Of a stretch of DNA of 17,102 bases, positions 1-6,955 are shown one piece after another. The notes under the pieces are model-generated. The model had not been told where the DNA came from. It did no database searches and worked only from the letters and a program-made list of their open reading frames with translations. The stretch is from Prevotellaceae bacterium UBA1746 (GTDB lineage Bacteria; Bacteroidota; Bacteroidia; Bacteroidales; Bacteroidaceae): the NCBI GenBank assembly GCA_002314875.1, contig DCHS01000052.1, positions 200,228-217,329 of the forward strand. Direction: 5' to 3'. Every line of letters starts with the position of its first letter. Position 1 is the first letter of the stretch. The position numbers and the translations under genes were made by a program.

Positions 1-932
1 TTGTGACCGGCTTTCTTCCATTTTGCTACCATTGCTTCTGCGCCTTTCTCTGGAACGGAACTTGCCAGAACAATCGTGTAGGGCTTTTCGCTGTCGAGGG
101 AAGGTGTGTTTTTTTCAACCAGCGTTGCTTTTTCAACTGGTTTTGCCAAAGCTTCTTCTCTTACTTCCTGCTTAACAGGCTTCTCGGAGACCTGCTCAGA
201 GCTTCCTACAGACTTAGCGACTTCCTTATAAGCAACGACTCTTGCTTCTTCCTTCTTAAAAACCTCAGCAACTGGTTTTGCAGCAGGCGTTTCAGGAGCA
301 GGAACGATGAGTGACCAAAGTTGACGGAACATGCTGGCTTCCGTGAAGTCATGGTGGATTGCATCATTTAAGGGGGCAAGGCAGATGAAGAAGAATACTG
401 CAGCAACTGCCGCAACAGCTGCGTAGCGCATCAACCCCATTCGGACATTTACCGTGTAGCTTTCTTCGTCGTTCTTTGTAAACTCTACCTTTGCTGGTTT
501 AGTCTCTTCCTGCTTGATGGGGAGGATGTCGAAGCAATCCAGACCGAAAAGGTGGGGAGAGACGATACCGCATGTCAGTGGTTTGAACTCATAGAATTCG
601 CCAGTGGATGTGAGGAGCTCACCAACGCCGTATATGTCAAAGGAACCCTTCTGCTGGAGTGTGCAGTGAATGCCGTTAACCTCATTCTCCACAAATTGCA
701 GAGCTTGGGGATAAGAAAGCTCGTGAATGCGCGCGATGTCCTGCACAAGAAGGCCATCGTTCATGGTTAAACGTGGATTGAAGGTCACACTGCGATAGGG
801 AGGCAGGAATATTCCCTCCTCCTTAACGAAAGTCGCACTGCAATTCTGTGCGACAAAGCCTCCCAAGCCAGGGACAATGACGCAGTCATGGTGCAGAAGC
901 AAATGTTCAATATGTTGTGTGAGTTCAATCAT
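1..932 (-). CDS. HU-CCDC81-type domain and SPOR domain membrane protein, partial (C-terminus off the left edge)
   Basis: I translated this from the sequence: an uninterrupted frame runs from an ATG at 932 to the window edge, 310 codons seen. Residues 1 to about 130 match the bacterial HU-CCDC81 family, a HU/IHF-like fold; the N-terminus MIELTQHIEHLLL and the VPGLGGFV stretch are typical. A single membrane segment lies at about 168-187 (Ala/Val/Phe-rich), followed by a Lys/Glu/Pro/Val-rich linker (about 212-280). The beginning of a SPOR domain follows (from about 284, YTIVLASSVPEKGAEA), where the window ends. SPOR domains bind denuded peptidoglycan glycans in the periplasm, so the likely topology is HU-like domain in the cytoplasm and SPOR domain in the wall. 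The function is unknown. It has its own promoter 7 bases upstream and is separated from era by a terminator. The start is fixed by family similarity at residue 1. Confidence 0.85.
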   Translation of the reverse strand, partial: MIELTQHIEHLLLHHDCVIVPGLGGFVAQNCSATFVKEEGIFLPPYRSVTFNPRLTMNDGLLVQDIARIHELSYPQALQFVENEVNGIHCTLQQKGSFDIYGVGELLTSTGEFYEFKPLTCGIVSPHLFGLDCFDILPIKQEETKPAKVEFTKNDEESYTVNVRMGLMRYAAVAAVAAVFFFICLAPLNDAIHHDFTEASMFRQLWSLIVPAPETPAAKPVAEVFKKEEARVVAYKEVAKSVGSSEQVSEKPVKQEVREEALAKPVEKATLVEKNTPSLDSEKPYTIVLASSVPEKGAEAMVAKWKKAGH

Positions 933-938
933 GGACTG

Positions 939-970
939 CAAAAGTACGGTTTTCTACCGAGATGGGCAAA
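939..970 (-). promoter_or_regulatory. Bacteroidetes-type promoter of the HU/SPOR gene
   Basis: Read on the minus strand, TTTG (967-970) is followed by 20 bases and then TACTTTTG (939-946), an exact match to the TTTG / TAnnTTTG consensus. The ATG at 932 begins only 6 bases after the -7 box, so the transcript would have almost no 5' leader. Confidence 0.7.
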
Positions 971-1003
971 TTTTTCCAAAGTTTTTTCCAAGGAAAAACA
1001 CAT

Positions 1004-1042
1004 AAAAAAAGCAGTTCGAAAAACTCAATTTTCAAACTGCTT
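1004..1042 (-). terminator. Rho-independent terminator after era
   Basis: Inverted arms at 1009-1022 and 1029-1042 (14 bp, one mismatch) surround a 6-base loop. On the minus strand the second arm runs into a run of seven T (1004-1010). It lies 21 bases past the era stop and upstream of the next gene's promoter, so it closes the yceD-rpmF-fabH-era unit. Confidence 0.8.
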
Positions 1043-1063
1043 GATTTTCAGTGATGTTTCAAA

Positions 1064-1969
1064 TTAGTCCAATTTGTAGCCGTAGGTCTCAAGACGCTGT
1101 TCGTTTTGCCTCCAGTCCTTGTCAACCTTGACAAGAATTTCAAGATAGATACTCTTCTGGAAGAATTTCTCCAAAGTTTTACGTGCTTCTGTAGATACTT
1201 TCTTTAAAGCTACACCTTGGTGGCCAATGATGATGCCCTTTTGGCTGTCACGCTCGACGTATATGGTAGTATTGATATGAATGTTAGTATCAGTTTCCTT
1301 GAAACTGTTGACCGAAACTTCGCAAGCGTAAGGGATCTCTTTGTCGTAGTAGAGCAAGATCTTTTCGCGGATGATTTCGGTAACGAAGAAGCGAGCGGGT
1401 TTGTCCGTCCACTGGTCCTTGTCGAAATAGGGAGGACATTCGGGGAGGAGTTCTTTGATGCGTTTTAAAACAACATCGACGCCAAACTTAGCCTTTGCAG
1501 AGATGGGGTAAATTTCTGCGAGAGGTAGAGCAGAATGCCATTCGTTGGCGAGACGCTCGAGGTCAGCTTGGTTGCTCTCGTCAATCTTGTTGATAAGCAA
1601 AAGGACTGGAATTTTCTTGCCGTCAATGCCCACAGCCATGAGGCGCTGTACCTTGGATAGGAAGTCCTCGTTCTTGTCAGGCTTCTCTACAACATCGGTA
1701 ACATAAAGCAAGACGTCTGCATCTTGAAGAGCTCCTTCTGAGAATGCAAGCATGGATTCTTGGAGCTTGTAGTTGGGTTTCAACACGCCTGGAGTATCAG
1801 AGAAAACTATCTGTGCCTCAGGCTCGTTGATGATACCCATGATACGGTGACGGGTTGTCTGAGCCTTGAAGGTTGCAATACTGATTCGTTCTCCCATCAG
1901 CTGGTTCATCAAGGTTGATTTTCCGACGTTGGGATTGCCGACGATATTAACAAAACCTGCTTTATGCAT
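1064..1969 (-). CDS. era: GTPase Era, 16S rRNA/30S assembly factor
   Basis: Era is an essential GTPase that binds the 3' end of 16S rRNA during 30S subunit maturation. The 301-residue length is typical. The GTPase motifs are all visible: G1 GNPNVGKS (11-18), switch-I threonines in the KAQTTRHR stretch (about 35-42), G3 DTPG (58-61), G4 NKID (127-130) and G5 SAK (157-159). The C-terminal KH domain carries the GHQG loop (249-252) followed by the expected basic helix, so the protein is not Der, which has two GTPase domains. It begins 57 bases after the fabH stop with no promoter motif in the gap, so it is probably cotranscribed with fabH. A clear terminator follows. I see no purine-rich ribosome binding site, as expected in Bacteroidetes. 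Confidence 0.97.
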   Translation of the reverse strand: MHKAGFVNIVGNPNVGKSTLMNQLMGERISIATFKAQTTRHRIMGIINEPEAQIVFSDTPGVLKPNYKLQESMLAFSEGALQDADVLLYVTDVVEKPDKNEDFLSKVQRLMAVGIDGKKIPVLLLINKIDESNQADLERLANEWHSALPLAEIYPISAKAKFGVDVVLKRIKELLPECPPYFDKDQWTDKPARFFVTEIIREKILLYYDKEIPYACEVSVNSFKETDTNIHINTTIYVERDSQKGIIIGHQGVALKKVSTEARKTLEKFFQKSIYLEILVKVDKDWRQNEQRLETYGYKLD

Positions 1970-2026
1970 ATTCGAGTTTTAATAAAATAGAAATCAGTAA
2001 ATTGCTAATTGTTAAGAAATTATTAC

Positions 2027-3022
2027 TTACCCATTGTAGGCCCACTTTAAATAGGCGGCACCCCAAGTGAAGCCGGCACCGAAGGCGGTAAGAACGATAT
2101 TGTCACCCTTCTTGAGCTGCTTTTCGTAGTCCATAAGGCAGAGTGGCATACAAGCGGCAGAGGTATTTCCGTAGCGTCCGATATTTACCATAACATGATC
2201 CATAGGGATGTTGATGCGGTTTACAACGGCCTCGATGATACGGAGATTTGCCTGGTGAGGAAGAACCCATGCGATGTTGTCAGGGTTCAGGTCATTGCGC
2301 TCAGTAATCTGGCAGGTAACATCACTCATGTTGGTCACCGCGTGCTTATATACTGCACGTCCTTCCTGATGGATGAAGTGCATCTTGCTGTCAATAGTGA
2401 AGTGAGTTGCGGGAACGGCGGAACCGCCGGCCATCATGTGGAGGTAAGGGAAGCCGAGGCCGTCAGCTCGAAGTAGAGAATCCTTCCAGCCAAGATCTTC
2501 GGTTGTGCCTTCTACGAGGACAGCACCAGCACCATCGCCAAAGATAGGACAGGTAGCACGGTCCGTATAATCAACCATTGAGGACATCTTGTCAGCGCCG
2601 CAGACAACAATCTTCTTGTAGCGTCCACTTTCAATCATGCAGGCTGCTGTATCCATAGCGTAGAGGAAACCGCAGCAGGCTGCTGCCATATCGATGCAGT
2701 GAGCATTGTGCATGCCGCATTTGCCAACGACGATGCTTGAAACGGTCGGGAACTTGTAGTCAGGAGTTGTGCTTGCAACGATAACGCAGTCAATTTCGTC
2801 CGGGTCAGTTCCAGTCTTCTGAAGAAGCTGCTTTACGGCTTTGCGGGCCATATAGCTGGTACCAAGACCTTCTTCGGTAAGAATACGACGTTCCTTGATG
2901 CCGATGCGGGTCATGATCCACTCGTCTGTAGTGTCAACCATCTTTGAGAGTTCCTCGTTGTTGAGGACGTACTCGGGGAGATATCCGCCTACACCAGTAA
3001 TAATGGCATTTATTTTTTCCAT
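2027..3022 (-). CDS. fabH: 3-oxoacyl-ACP synthase III (KAS III, FabH)
   Basis: FabH condenses an acyl-CoA starter with malonyl-ACP to begin type II fatty-acid synthesis in the cytoplasm. The 331 residues carry the full Cys-His-Asn triad: Cys116 in DMAAACCGFLYAM, His256 in LPHQANLRII and Asn286 in YGNTSAA. The N-terminal region with TTDEWIMTRIGIKERR and the GDGAGAVLV glycine-rich stretch are standard for KAS III. The gene lies between rpmF (180 bases upstream, with a hairpin in the gap) and era (57 bases downstream). In many bacteria plsX sits between rpmF and fabH; it is absent here. No good promoter was found in the gap before it (CAGATTTG at 3033-3040 is a weak match), so it may rely on read-through from yceD-rpmF. 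Confidence 0.96.
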   Translation of the reverse strand: MEKINAIITGVGGYLPEYVLNNEELSKMVDTTDEWIMTRIGIKERRILTEEGLGTSYMARKAVKQLLQKTGTDPDEIDCVIVASTTPDYKFPTVSSIVVGKCGMHNAHCIDMAAACCGFLYAMDTAACMIESGRYKKIVVCGADKMSSMVDYTDRATCPIFGDGAGAVLVEGTTEDLGWKDSLLRADGLGFPYLHMMAGGSAVPATHFTIDSKMHFIHQEGRAVYKHAVTNMSDVTCQITERNDLNPDNIAWVLPHQANLRIIEAVVNRINIPMDHVMVNIGRYGNTSAACMPLCLMDYEKQLKKGDNIVLTAFGAGFTWGAAYLKWAYNG

Positions 3023-3122
3023 TTTCGAGATTCAAATCTGAAGGGGCATTCCCTATTCCCTAAATAATAATATTAGAGGAGTTGTTGAAGGGTAAGAGTA
3101 ATGTTGTCCCTATATGCTAATA

Positions 3123-3163
3123 AATGCGGCTTTGCACCAGTTTGAGGGCTGCAAAACCGCATT
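3123..3163 (-). terminator. Hairpin between rpmF and fabH, possible partial terminator
   Basis: Arms at 3123-3135 and 3151-3163 pair over 13 bp with a 15-base loop. The single non-Watson-Crick position is a G-U pair only in minus-strand RNA, which favours that orientation. The sequence after the stem is A/T-rich but has no clean T run, so it may attenuate rather than end transcription before fabH. RNA stability or processing is an alternative role. Confidence 0.5.
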
Positions 3164-3201
3164 CTTTATTTTCTGTGGAATAACTCCACTTGAGCGTGTA
3201 A

Positions 3202-3387
3202 TTACTCAGCCACTTCCTTAACGATAGCCAGCTTACCGCGATAGTAACCGCAAGCGGGGCAAACGGTGTGGTAGATGTGCCATGCGCCACAGTTGGGGCA
3301 AACAGCGAGAGTAGGAGCTACTGCCTTATCATGAGTGCGACGCTTAAGGGTGCGAGTCTTTGATTGTCTTCTTTTAGGATGTGCCAT
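3202..3387 (-). CDS. rpmF: 50S ribosomal protein L32, zinc-ribbon form
   Basis: L32 is a small protein of the large ribosomal subunit. The 61 residues open with MAHPKRRQSKTRTLKRRTHDK, the highly basic rRNA-binding tail typical of bL32. A four-cysteine zinc ribbon follows (Cys30, Cys33, Cys43, Cys46, as CPNC and CPAC). Some genomes carry cysteine-free paralogues; this copy is the zinc-dependent C+ form. It follows yceD after an unusually long 154-base gap that looks structured. The hairpin at 3123-3163 lies just past its stop. The neighbourhood yceD-rpmF-fabH is conserved across many bacteria and couples ribosomal protein and lipid synthesis genes. Confidence 0.97.
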   Translation of the reverse strand: MAHPKRRQSKTRTLKRRTHDKAVAPTLAVCPNCGAWHIYHTVCPACGYYRGKLAIVKEVAE

Positions 3388-3541
3388 GGTTTTTTATTCT
3401 TTTTTATTGTTGATATTTCTAAATAAATAATGTTCGGAAAGAACGTTGTCCGCTGCTGCTTTAGGCCGGTTGCCATTTTTACCCTGGGAACTTGCGGGTG
3501 TGTTTGGCCATGGCGGCAGAGATTATGGGAATTGGTGATGT
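3388..3541 (-). other. Long yceD-rpmF intergenic leader with a 10-codon ORF
   Basis: The 154 bases between the yceD stop and the rpmF ATG have no promoter-like motif. On the minus strand the upstream half is G/C-rich and can fold around GGCC/GGCC pairs flanked by CCGC/GCGG. Within it, an ATG at 3511 opens a short frame, MAKHTRKFPG, ending with TAA at 3479-3481. The downstream half is A/T-rich up to the rpmF start. It could be a translated leader or mRNA structure tuning L32 synthesis, or it could be meaningless. I know of no family for it. Confidence 0.3.
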
Positions 3542-4012
3542 TTAGAAGTCATCATTTTCGGAATCCTGCTCTGTGGAGAAGCGGCTGATCATGTCAGGAT
3601 TGCACTCCCCATCGGGGTGAACATGCTGAAGGGGGAAATGAACGTCAATAAGTTCGTACATATCCCACGAAATGTCGTAGGTCAGCTGAGAGAAGGGAAT
3701 GATGATGGCATCGCCATTGTCGTCATTATCATCGCCGTGGACTACCTGGACGGAATCAGAGAAGTCAACGGGGAGAGATACCTCGTCAAGACAACGGTCA
3801 CAGAGGACGCGAGCTGTACCTTTCATCTGGTAGTTGAAACGGTAAGCATCGCCAGCAGTGGTACGAACTTGAAGTTCAACATCTACATCTCCGCCAGTGA
3901 TTTCGTCCTGATCGAGAGCAGTAAAGAAATCGTCGCCGAGGTGAAACTGAAGTTGGAGTCCGTTGCGCTGGACCTCTTTAAGGTTGACTATCATGTTGTC
4001 TATTGTAGGCAT
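3542..4012 (-). CDS. yceD: YceD/DUF177 family protein
   Basis: YceD proteins are small cytoplasmic proteins almost always encoded next to rpmF. They are implicated in 23S rRNA accumulation and large-subunit biogenesis in plants and bacteria; the exact role is unsettled. The 156 residues show the family pattern: an N-terminal beta-rich region, a cysteine pair in LCDRCLDEV (about 90-93), an acidic stretch GDDNDDNGD, and a C-terminal GECNPDM. Here the second motif has a single Cys, not a CxxC. The acidic tail ends SENDDF. The promoter at 4021-4050 puts the transcription start only about 5 bases before this ATG. A second in-frame ATG at 3994 (MIVNLKEV) would have a leader of about 23 bases and is a serious alternative start. 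Confidence 0.87.
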   Translation of the reverse strand: MPTIDNMIVNLKEVQRNGLQLQFHLGDDFFTALDQDEITGGDVDVELQVRTTAGDAYRFNYQMKGTARVLCDRCLDEVSLPVDFSDSVQVVHGDDNDDNGDAIIIPFSQLTYDISWDMYELIDVHFPLQHVHPDGECNPDMISRFSTEQDSENDDF

Positions 4013-4020
4013 ATCGGTTG

Positions 4021-4050
4021 CAAAATTACGAAAAAGTCGCGAAACAGCAA
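4021..4050 (-). promoter_or_regulatory. Bacteroidetes-type promoter of the yceD-rpmF-fabH-era unit
   Basis: On the minus strand TTG (4048-4050) is followed by 19 bases and TAATTTTG (4021-4028). The -7 box matches the consensus exactly, and the -33 box is TTG rather than TTTG. Eight bases separate the -7 box from the ATG at 4012. Confidence 0.65.
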
Positions 4051-4126
4051 GGTCTTTCTTACGAAAAAGTTAAAAAACCTCCAATATTTCTGCTCTTTTT
4101 GAAAATTCAGTTGCTAATCGTTGGTC

Positions 4127-4639
4127 TTAAGGCTGTGTTATTGATGATTCTTCCCTGTACCAGAGGGCGTAGAAACCATCTTTTTTTGTTTCAAGGAGAA
4201 TGGCAAAACTACTGCCTGGAGTGATGTTACGGGGGATTTTTGCAGCCTTTGAGAGGATCTTCTTTTTTTGCTTGCTCTGTCCGGCAAATATCCATCCCGA
4301 TTTATCAAAAGTGCGGCCGAGGAAGATGATGTGCCTGGAGTTTTCACCAAGTTGTTCATTTTCAATCCAATCCAATTCAAGCGTTTCCAGCCTGAATTTG
4401 TATTCAGGCATCGCTTTCGCTTGAGCATTAGTAGTATCGAAAAGGACGTAGCCACCAAATCGGAATTCACCGTGTTTGTTCTCGAGAATCTGTGTTGTAG
4501 CCTTTGAGATGAGGACTTCCAATTCATGATTTTCACCTTCGTTCTGTCCGAGTATGGGGACCACACTCGAGCATCCTGTCACTGCAAGCAACGACAAGAT
4601 AAAGAGCAGAGAACTGTTCAAAGTTTTGGTTAATATCAT
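4127..4639 (-). CDS. Small lipoprotein of unknown function
   Basis: I do not recognise the family. The 170-residue product begins with a lipoprotein signal: MILTK, a hydrophobic core, then a lipobox VTGC with the modified cysteine at residue 23. The mature protein has beta-prone stretches (GEFRFGGYVLFD, SRHIIFLGRTFDKSGWIFAG), a lysine cluster KQKKK and a C-terminal FYALWYREES. The frame stays open up to 4843, but the upstream part overlaps the acyltransferase and lacks signal-peptide character, so the ATG at 4639 is chosen. It starts 44 bases after the acyltransferase stop with no promoter in between, which suggests cotranscription. Expected location is the periplasmic side of a membrane or the outer membrane. 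Confidence 0.7.
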   Translation of the reverse strand: MILTKTLNSSLLFILSLLAVTGCSSVVPILGQNEGENHELEVLISKATTQILENKHGEFRFGGYVLFDTTNAQAKAMPEYKFRLETLELDWIENEQLGENSRHIIFLGRTFDKSGWIFAGQSKQKKKILSKAAKIPRNITPGSSFAILLETKKDGFYALWYREESSITQP

Positions 4640-4683
4640 GAGGGTCCTTGTAGGGTAAAATGTAGCAGGTAGTTGGATGCCGT

Positions 4684-5748
4684 TTATAGCATTTTTTGAA
4701 AAAACGGGATGAGACGTAGGAGGTAGGTGATTGCTGCGCAACAAGCGAAACTCAAAGTAGCACAGAGGATGGAGAATCCGAAAGGATGAAGGGTGTGCCA
4801 AGTTGCCGCCTTTAAGGGTTCGTAAACCAGAAGTTTGAAGCACGGATCAAGCAGGTAGACGCCAAAAACCAGTGGGGCAATGACGCTCAAGAGACGAACT
4901 ATCTTTGGATGCTTTTCGTTGAAGCCTGTGTTAAAGAATCTTTTGGAAACCAGGAAGATAGTAATAACATTGATAACATTGAAAAGTGCGATGTATTGCT
5001 CGTGAAATCCCGACTCTTTTCCTGATGTATAGGCTACAGCTGCCGTGATAGCAGATCCTGTGACGCAGGCTGCAAGAAGCTTTATCCACTTGTCTTGGGA
5101 AATTTGACTTACATCAATTTTCTTGTCAAGATAGTAGCCGATGAGAGGATAGAACAGAAGGACTGCTGTCGCCAGTGAGGTGTTGATGCTCTTTGAAAGA
5201 ACAATAGGCTGTAGGTCAAAATGTTGCAGTCCGAAATTGAGGAGGGGAAATCCTGCCGTTAGCAGTAGATTCAGTGAAAGCAGAAGGATGAATTCTCCTT
5301 TTGTCATCGCTTTGGCTATATGGCGTAGGAATGGGAGGACTAGCAAGAATCCCAGATAGGCATACAGGAACCAGTATGAGGTAAAGTCTTTCAAGTTACC
5401 TTCAAAGATGCCGTAAAAGAGTTCCGTTAGATTGAACGCGCGATGGCGAAGCCTCCAAAAGCAAATATACAAGAGCATAGAGAATACCGGAATGACCAGC
5501 AGGAACCGTGCGATTCTTTTTGACCATAACGTCCTGACATTCTCTTCTTTACCCAAAAGCAACGCGCCGGAAATCATAGCGAATGTCGGAACGTTGATTT
5601 TTACAAACACCGCAAAAGCGAGTGCTGCAACCTCTGCCATTCCCGATTCGCGCATATAGATGCGGTTTGCGGGGAGATGGTTGAGGAGAACCAGATAAAT
5701 GGCCAGAATGCGAAGCACATCCATGTAAGTATGTCTGGAACTCTTCAT
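4684..5748 (-). CDS. Acyltransferase family 3 membrane protein (O-acetyltransferase-like)
   Basis: This 354-residue polytopic membrane protein resembles acyltransferase family 3 (Pfam Acyl_transf_3, including WecH and OafA-like O-acetyltransferases), which acylate surface or periplasmic sugars. Visible features are the N-terminal YMDVLRILAIYLVLLNH, with the conserved His at the end of the first helix and an Arg before it, and about ten hydrophobic segments. The FTSYWFLYAYLGFLLVLPFL stretch, with a W-F-Y pattern in a central helix, is typical of the family. The substrate cannot be told. The frame extends to a TTG at 5784, but that lies inside the pheS terminator hairpin, so the ATG at 5748 (MKSSRHTY) is preferred. 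A small lipoprotein follows 44 bases downstream and may work with it. Confidence 0.85.
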   Translation of the reverse strand: MKSSRHTYMDVLRILAIYLVLLNHLPANRIYMRESGMAEVAALAFAVFVKINVPTFAMISGALLLGKEENVRTLWSKRIARFLLVIPVFSMLLYICFWRLRHRAFNLTELFYGIFEGNLKDFTSYWFLYAYLGFLLVLPFLRHIAKAMTKGEFILLLSLNLLLTAGFPLLNFGLQHFDLQPIVLSKSINTSLATAVLLFYPLIGYYLDKKIDVSQISQDKWIKLLAACVTGSAITAAVAYTSGKESGFHEQYIALFNVINVITIFLVSKRFFNTGFNEKHPKIVRLLSVIAPLVFGVYLLDPCFKLLVYEPLKAATWHTLHPFGFSILCATLSFACCAAITYLLRLIPFFQKML

Positions 5749-5769
5749 AGGGCAAGTATCTGCTTTGAA

Positions 5770-5810
5770 ATTAAAGTGGGGCAAACACGGAATGCTTGTC
5801 CCACTTTAAT
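5770..5810 (-). terminator. Terminator-like hairpin after pheS
   Basis: Arms at 5770-5784 and 5796-5810 form a 15-bp stem with one mismatched position and an 11-base loop. It lies 13 bases past the pheS stop. On the minus strand the second arm ends in CTTTAATTTC, a modest U-rich tail. The mismatch is a G-U pair only in plus-strand RNA, so the orientation is not certain, but no plus-strand gene ends here. Confidence 0.6.
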
Positions 5811-5823
5811 GGAAAGTTTGAGA

Positions 5824-6843
5824 TTAGTTGGCTGACATGAATTCGTCGAGGAAGCGAACATCATTCTCAGAGAACAAGCGGAGGTCTTTCACCTGGTACT
5901 TGAGGTTGGTAATACGCTCAACACCCATACCGAAGGCATAGCCCTTATAGATGGTGGAGTCAATACCGTTAGCCTCGAGAACGTTGGGGTCAACCATACC
6001 GCAACCAAGGATTTCTACCCAACCGGTGTGCTTACAGAATGCACAGCCTTCTCCGCCACAGATGTTGCAGGAGATATCCATCTCTGCGCTGGGTTCCGTG
6101 AAGGGGAAGTAAGAAGGACGGAGGCGAATCTTGGTGTCGGGACCGAACATTTCACGTGCGAAGGTGAGGAGAACCTGCTTCAAGTCAGTGAAACTAACAT
6201 CCTTATCAATGTAAAGACCTTCAACCTGATGGAAGAAGCAGTGTGCGCGGGCGCTGATGGCTTCGTTACGATATACACGGCCCGGGCAGATAACGCGGAT
6301 GGGCGGCTGCATCTTTTCCATTACGCGGCTCTGAACAGAACTTGTGTGGGTACGGAGAATGATGTCGGGATGACTTTCTACGAAGAAAGTATCCTGCATA
6401 TCGCGAGCGGGATGGTCATCGGCAAAGTTCATAGAACCAAAAACATGCCAGTCATCTTCAACTTCGGGACCATCTGCCAAAGAGAAACCGAGACGAGCGA
6501 AGATGTCAACAATTTCCTGCTTTACGATAGAAAGCGGATGACGGGTTCCGAGCTTTACGGGGTAGGGGGTACGGGTGAGGTCAAGATCGGAATGATCTTC
6601 TTCACTAGTAGCAAGCTGTGATTTGAGTTCATTGAAGCGATCGGTAATAGCCGTCTTGGCTTCATTGATACGCATACCGAGTTCACGCTTCATTTCAGCT
6701 GGAACTGTACGGAAATCAGCCATAAGCTGGTTGATAATTCCTTTCTTGGAGAGATATTTGAGGCGGAGGGCTTCAAGTTCCTCTTCGTTGGAGGCCTGAA
6801 GTTTCTCTACTTCAGCGAGAAGACTTTGAATCTTTTCTTTCAT
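5824..6843 (-). CDS. pheS: Phenylalanine-tRNA ligase alpha subunit
   Basis: PheS is the catalytic alpha subunit of the (alpha-beta)2 enzyme that charges tRNA-Phe. The 339 residues start with the N-terminal coiled coil (about 1-90, rich in E/K/L), which includes the YLSKKGIINQLM stretch. The class II core follows: motif 2 GRVYRNEAISARAHCFFHQVEG and motif 3 FGMGVERI near the C-terminus. Between them is a cysteine-rich insert, CNICGGEGCAFC, of the type seen in Bacteroidetes PheS and possibly metal binding. The phenylalanine-pocket Ala in YAFGMG corresponds to E. coli Ala294. pheT is not adjacent, so the beta subunit must be encoded elsewhere. The gene has a perfect promoter about 30 bases upstream and appears to be transcribed alone. 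Confidence 0.96.
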   Translation of the reverse strand: MKEKIQSLLAEVEKLQASNEEELEALRLKYLSKKGIINQLMADFRTVPAEMKRELGMRINEAKTAITDRFNELKSQLATSEEDHSDLDLTRTPYPVKLGTRHPLSIVKQEIVDIFARLGFSLADGPEVEDDWHVFGSMNFADDHPARDMQDTFFVESHPDIILRTHTSSVQSRVMEKMQPPIRVICPGRVYRNEAISARAHCFFHQVEGLYIDKDVSFTDLKQVLLTFAREMFGPDTKIRLRPSYFPFTEPSAEMDISCNICGGEGCAFCKHTGWVEILGCGMVDPNVLEANGIDSTIYKGYAFGMGVERITNLKYQVKDLRLFSENDVRFLDEFMSAN

Positions 6844-6872
6844 CGTTTTAGTGTTGTTTTATTTTCAGCTTG

Positions 6873-6904
6873 CAAAATTACTATTTTGCTCGCGATTATG
6901 CAAA
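6873..6904 (-). promoter_or_regulatory. Bacteroidetes-type promoter of pheS
   Basis: On the minus strand TTTG (6901-6904), 20 bases, then TAATTTTG (6873-6880): a perfect consensus match. The predicted 5' leader is about 26 bases and A-rich. Confidence 0.8.
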
Positions 6905-6915
6905 TTTATGAGGAT

Positions 6916-6937
6916 TTTTCGCTAGAAACAGCGAAAA
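6916..6937 (-). terminator. Short hairpin after lepA, weak terminator candidate
   Basis: Perfect 8-bp arms TTTTCGCT (6916-6923) and AGCGAAAA (6930-6937) enclose a 6-base loop, 18 bases past the lepA stop and just upstream of the pheS promoter. There is no T run after the stem on the minus strand, so termination is only a guess. Confidence 0.35.
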
Positions 6938-6955
6938 TAGTTGGTATTTTCGGGG

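Noticed and set aside
3033..3040. Promoter before fabH (CAGATTTG on the minus strand)
   Set aside because: The TA of the -7 box is replaced by CA, and no TTTG or TTG lies at the right distance.
4640..4843. N-terminal extension of the small lipoprotein to 4843
   Set aside because: The extension overlaps the end of the acyltransferase gene and would bury the signal peptide and lipobox that begin at 4639.
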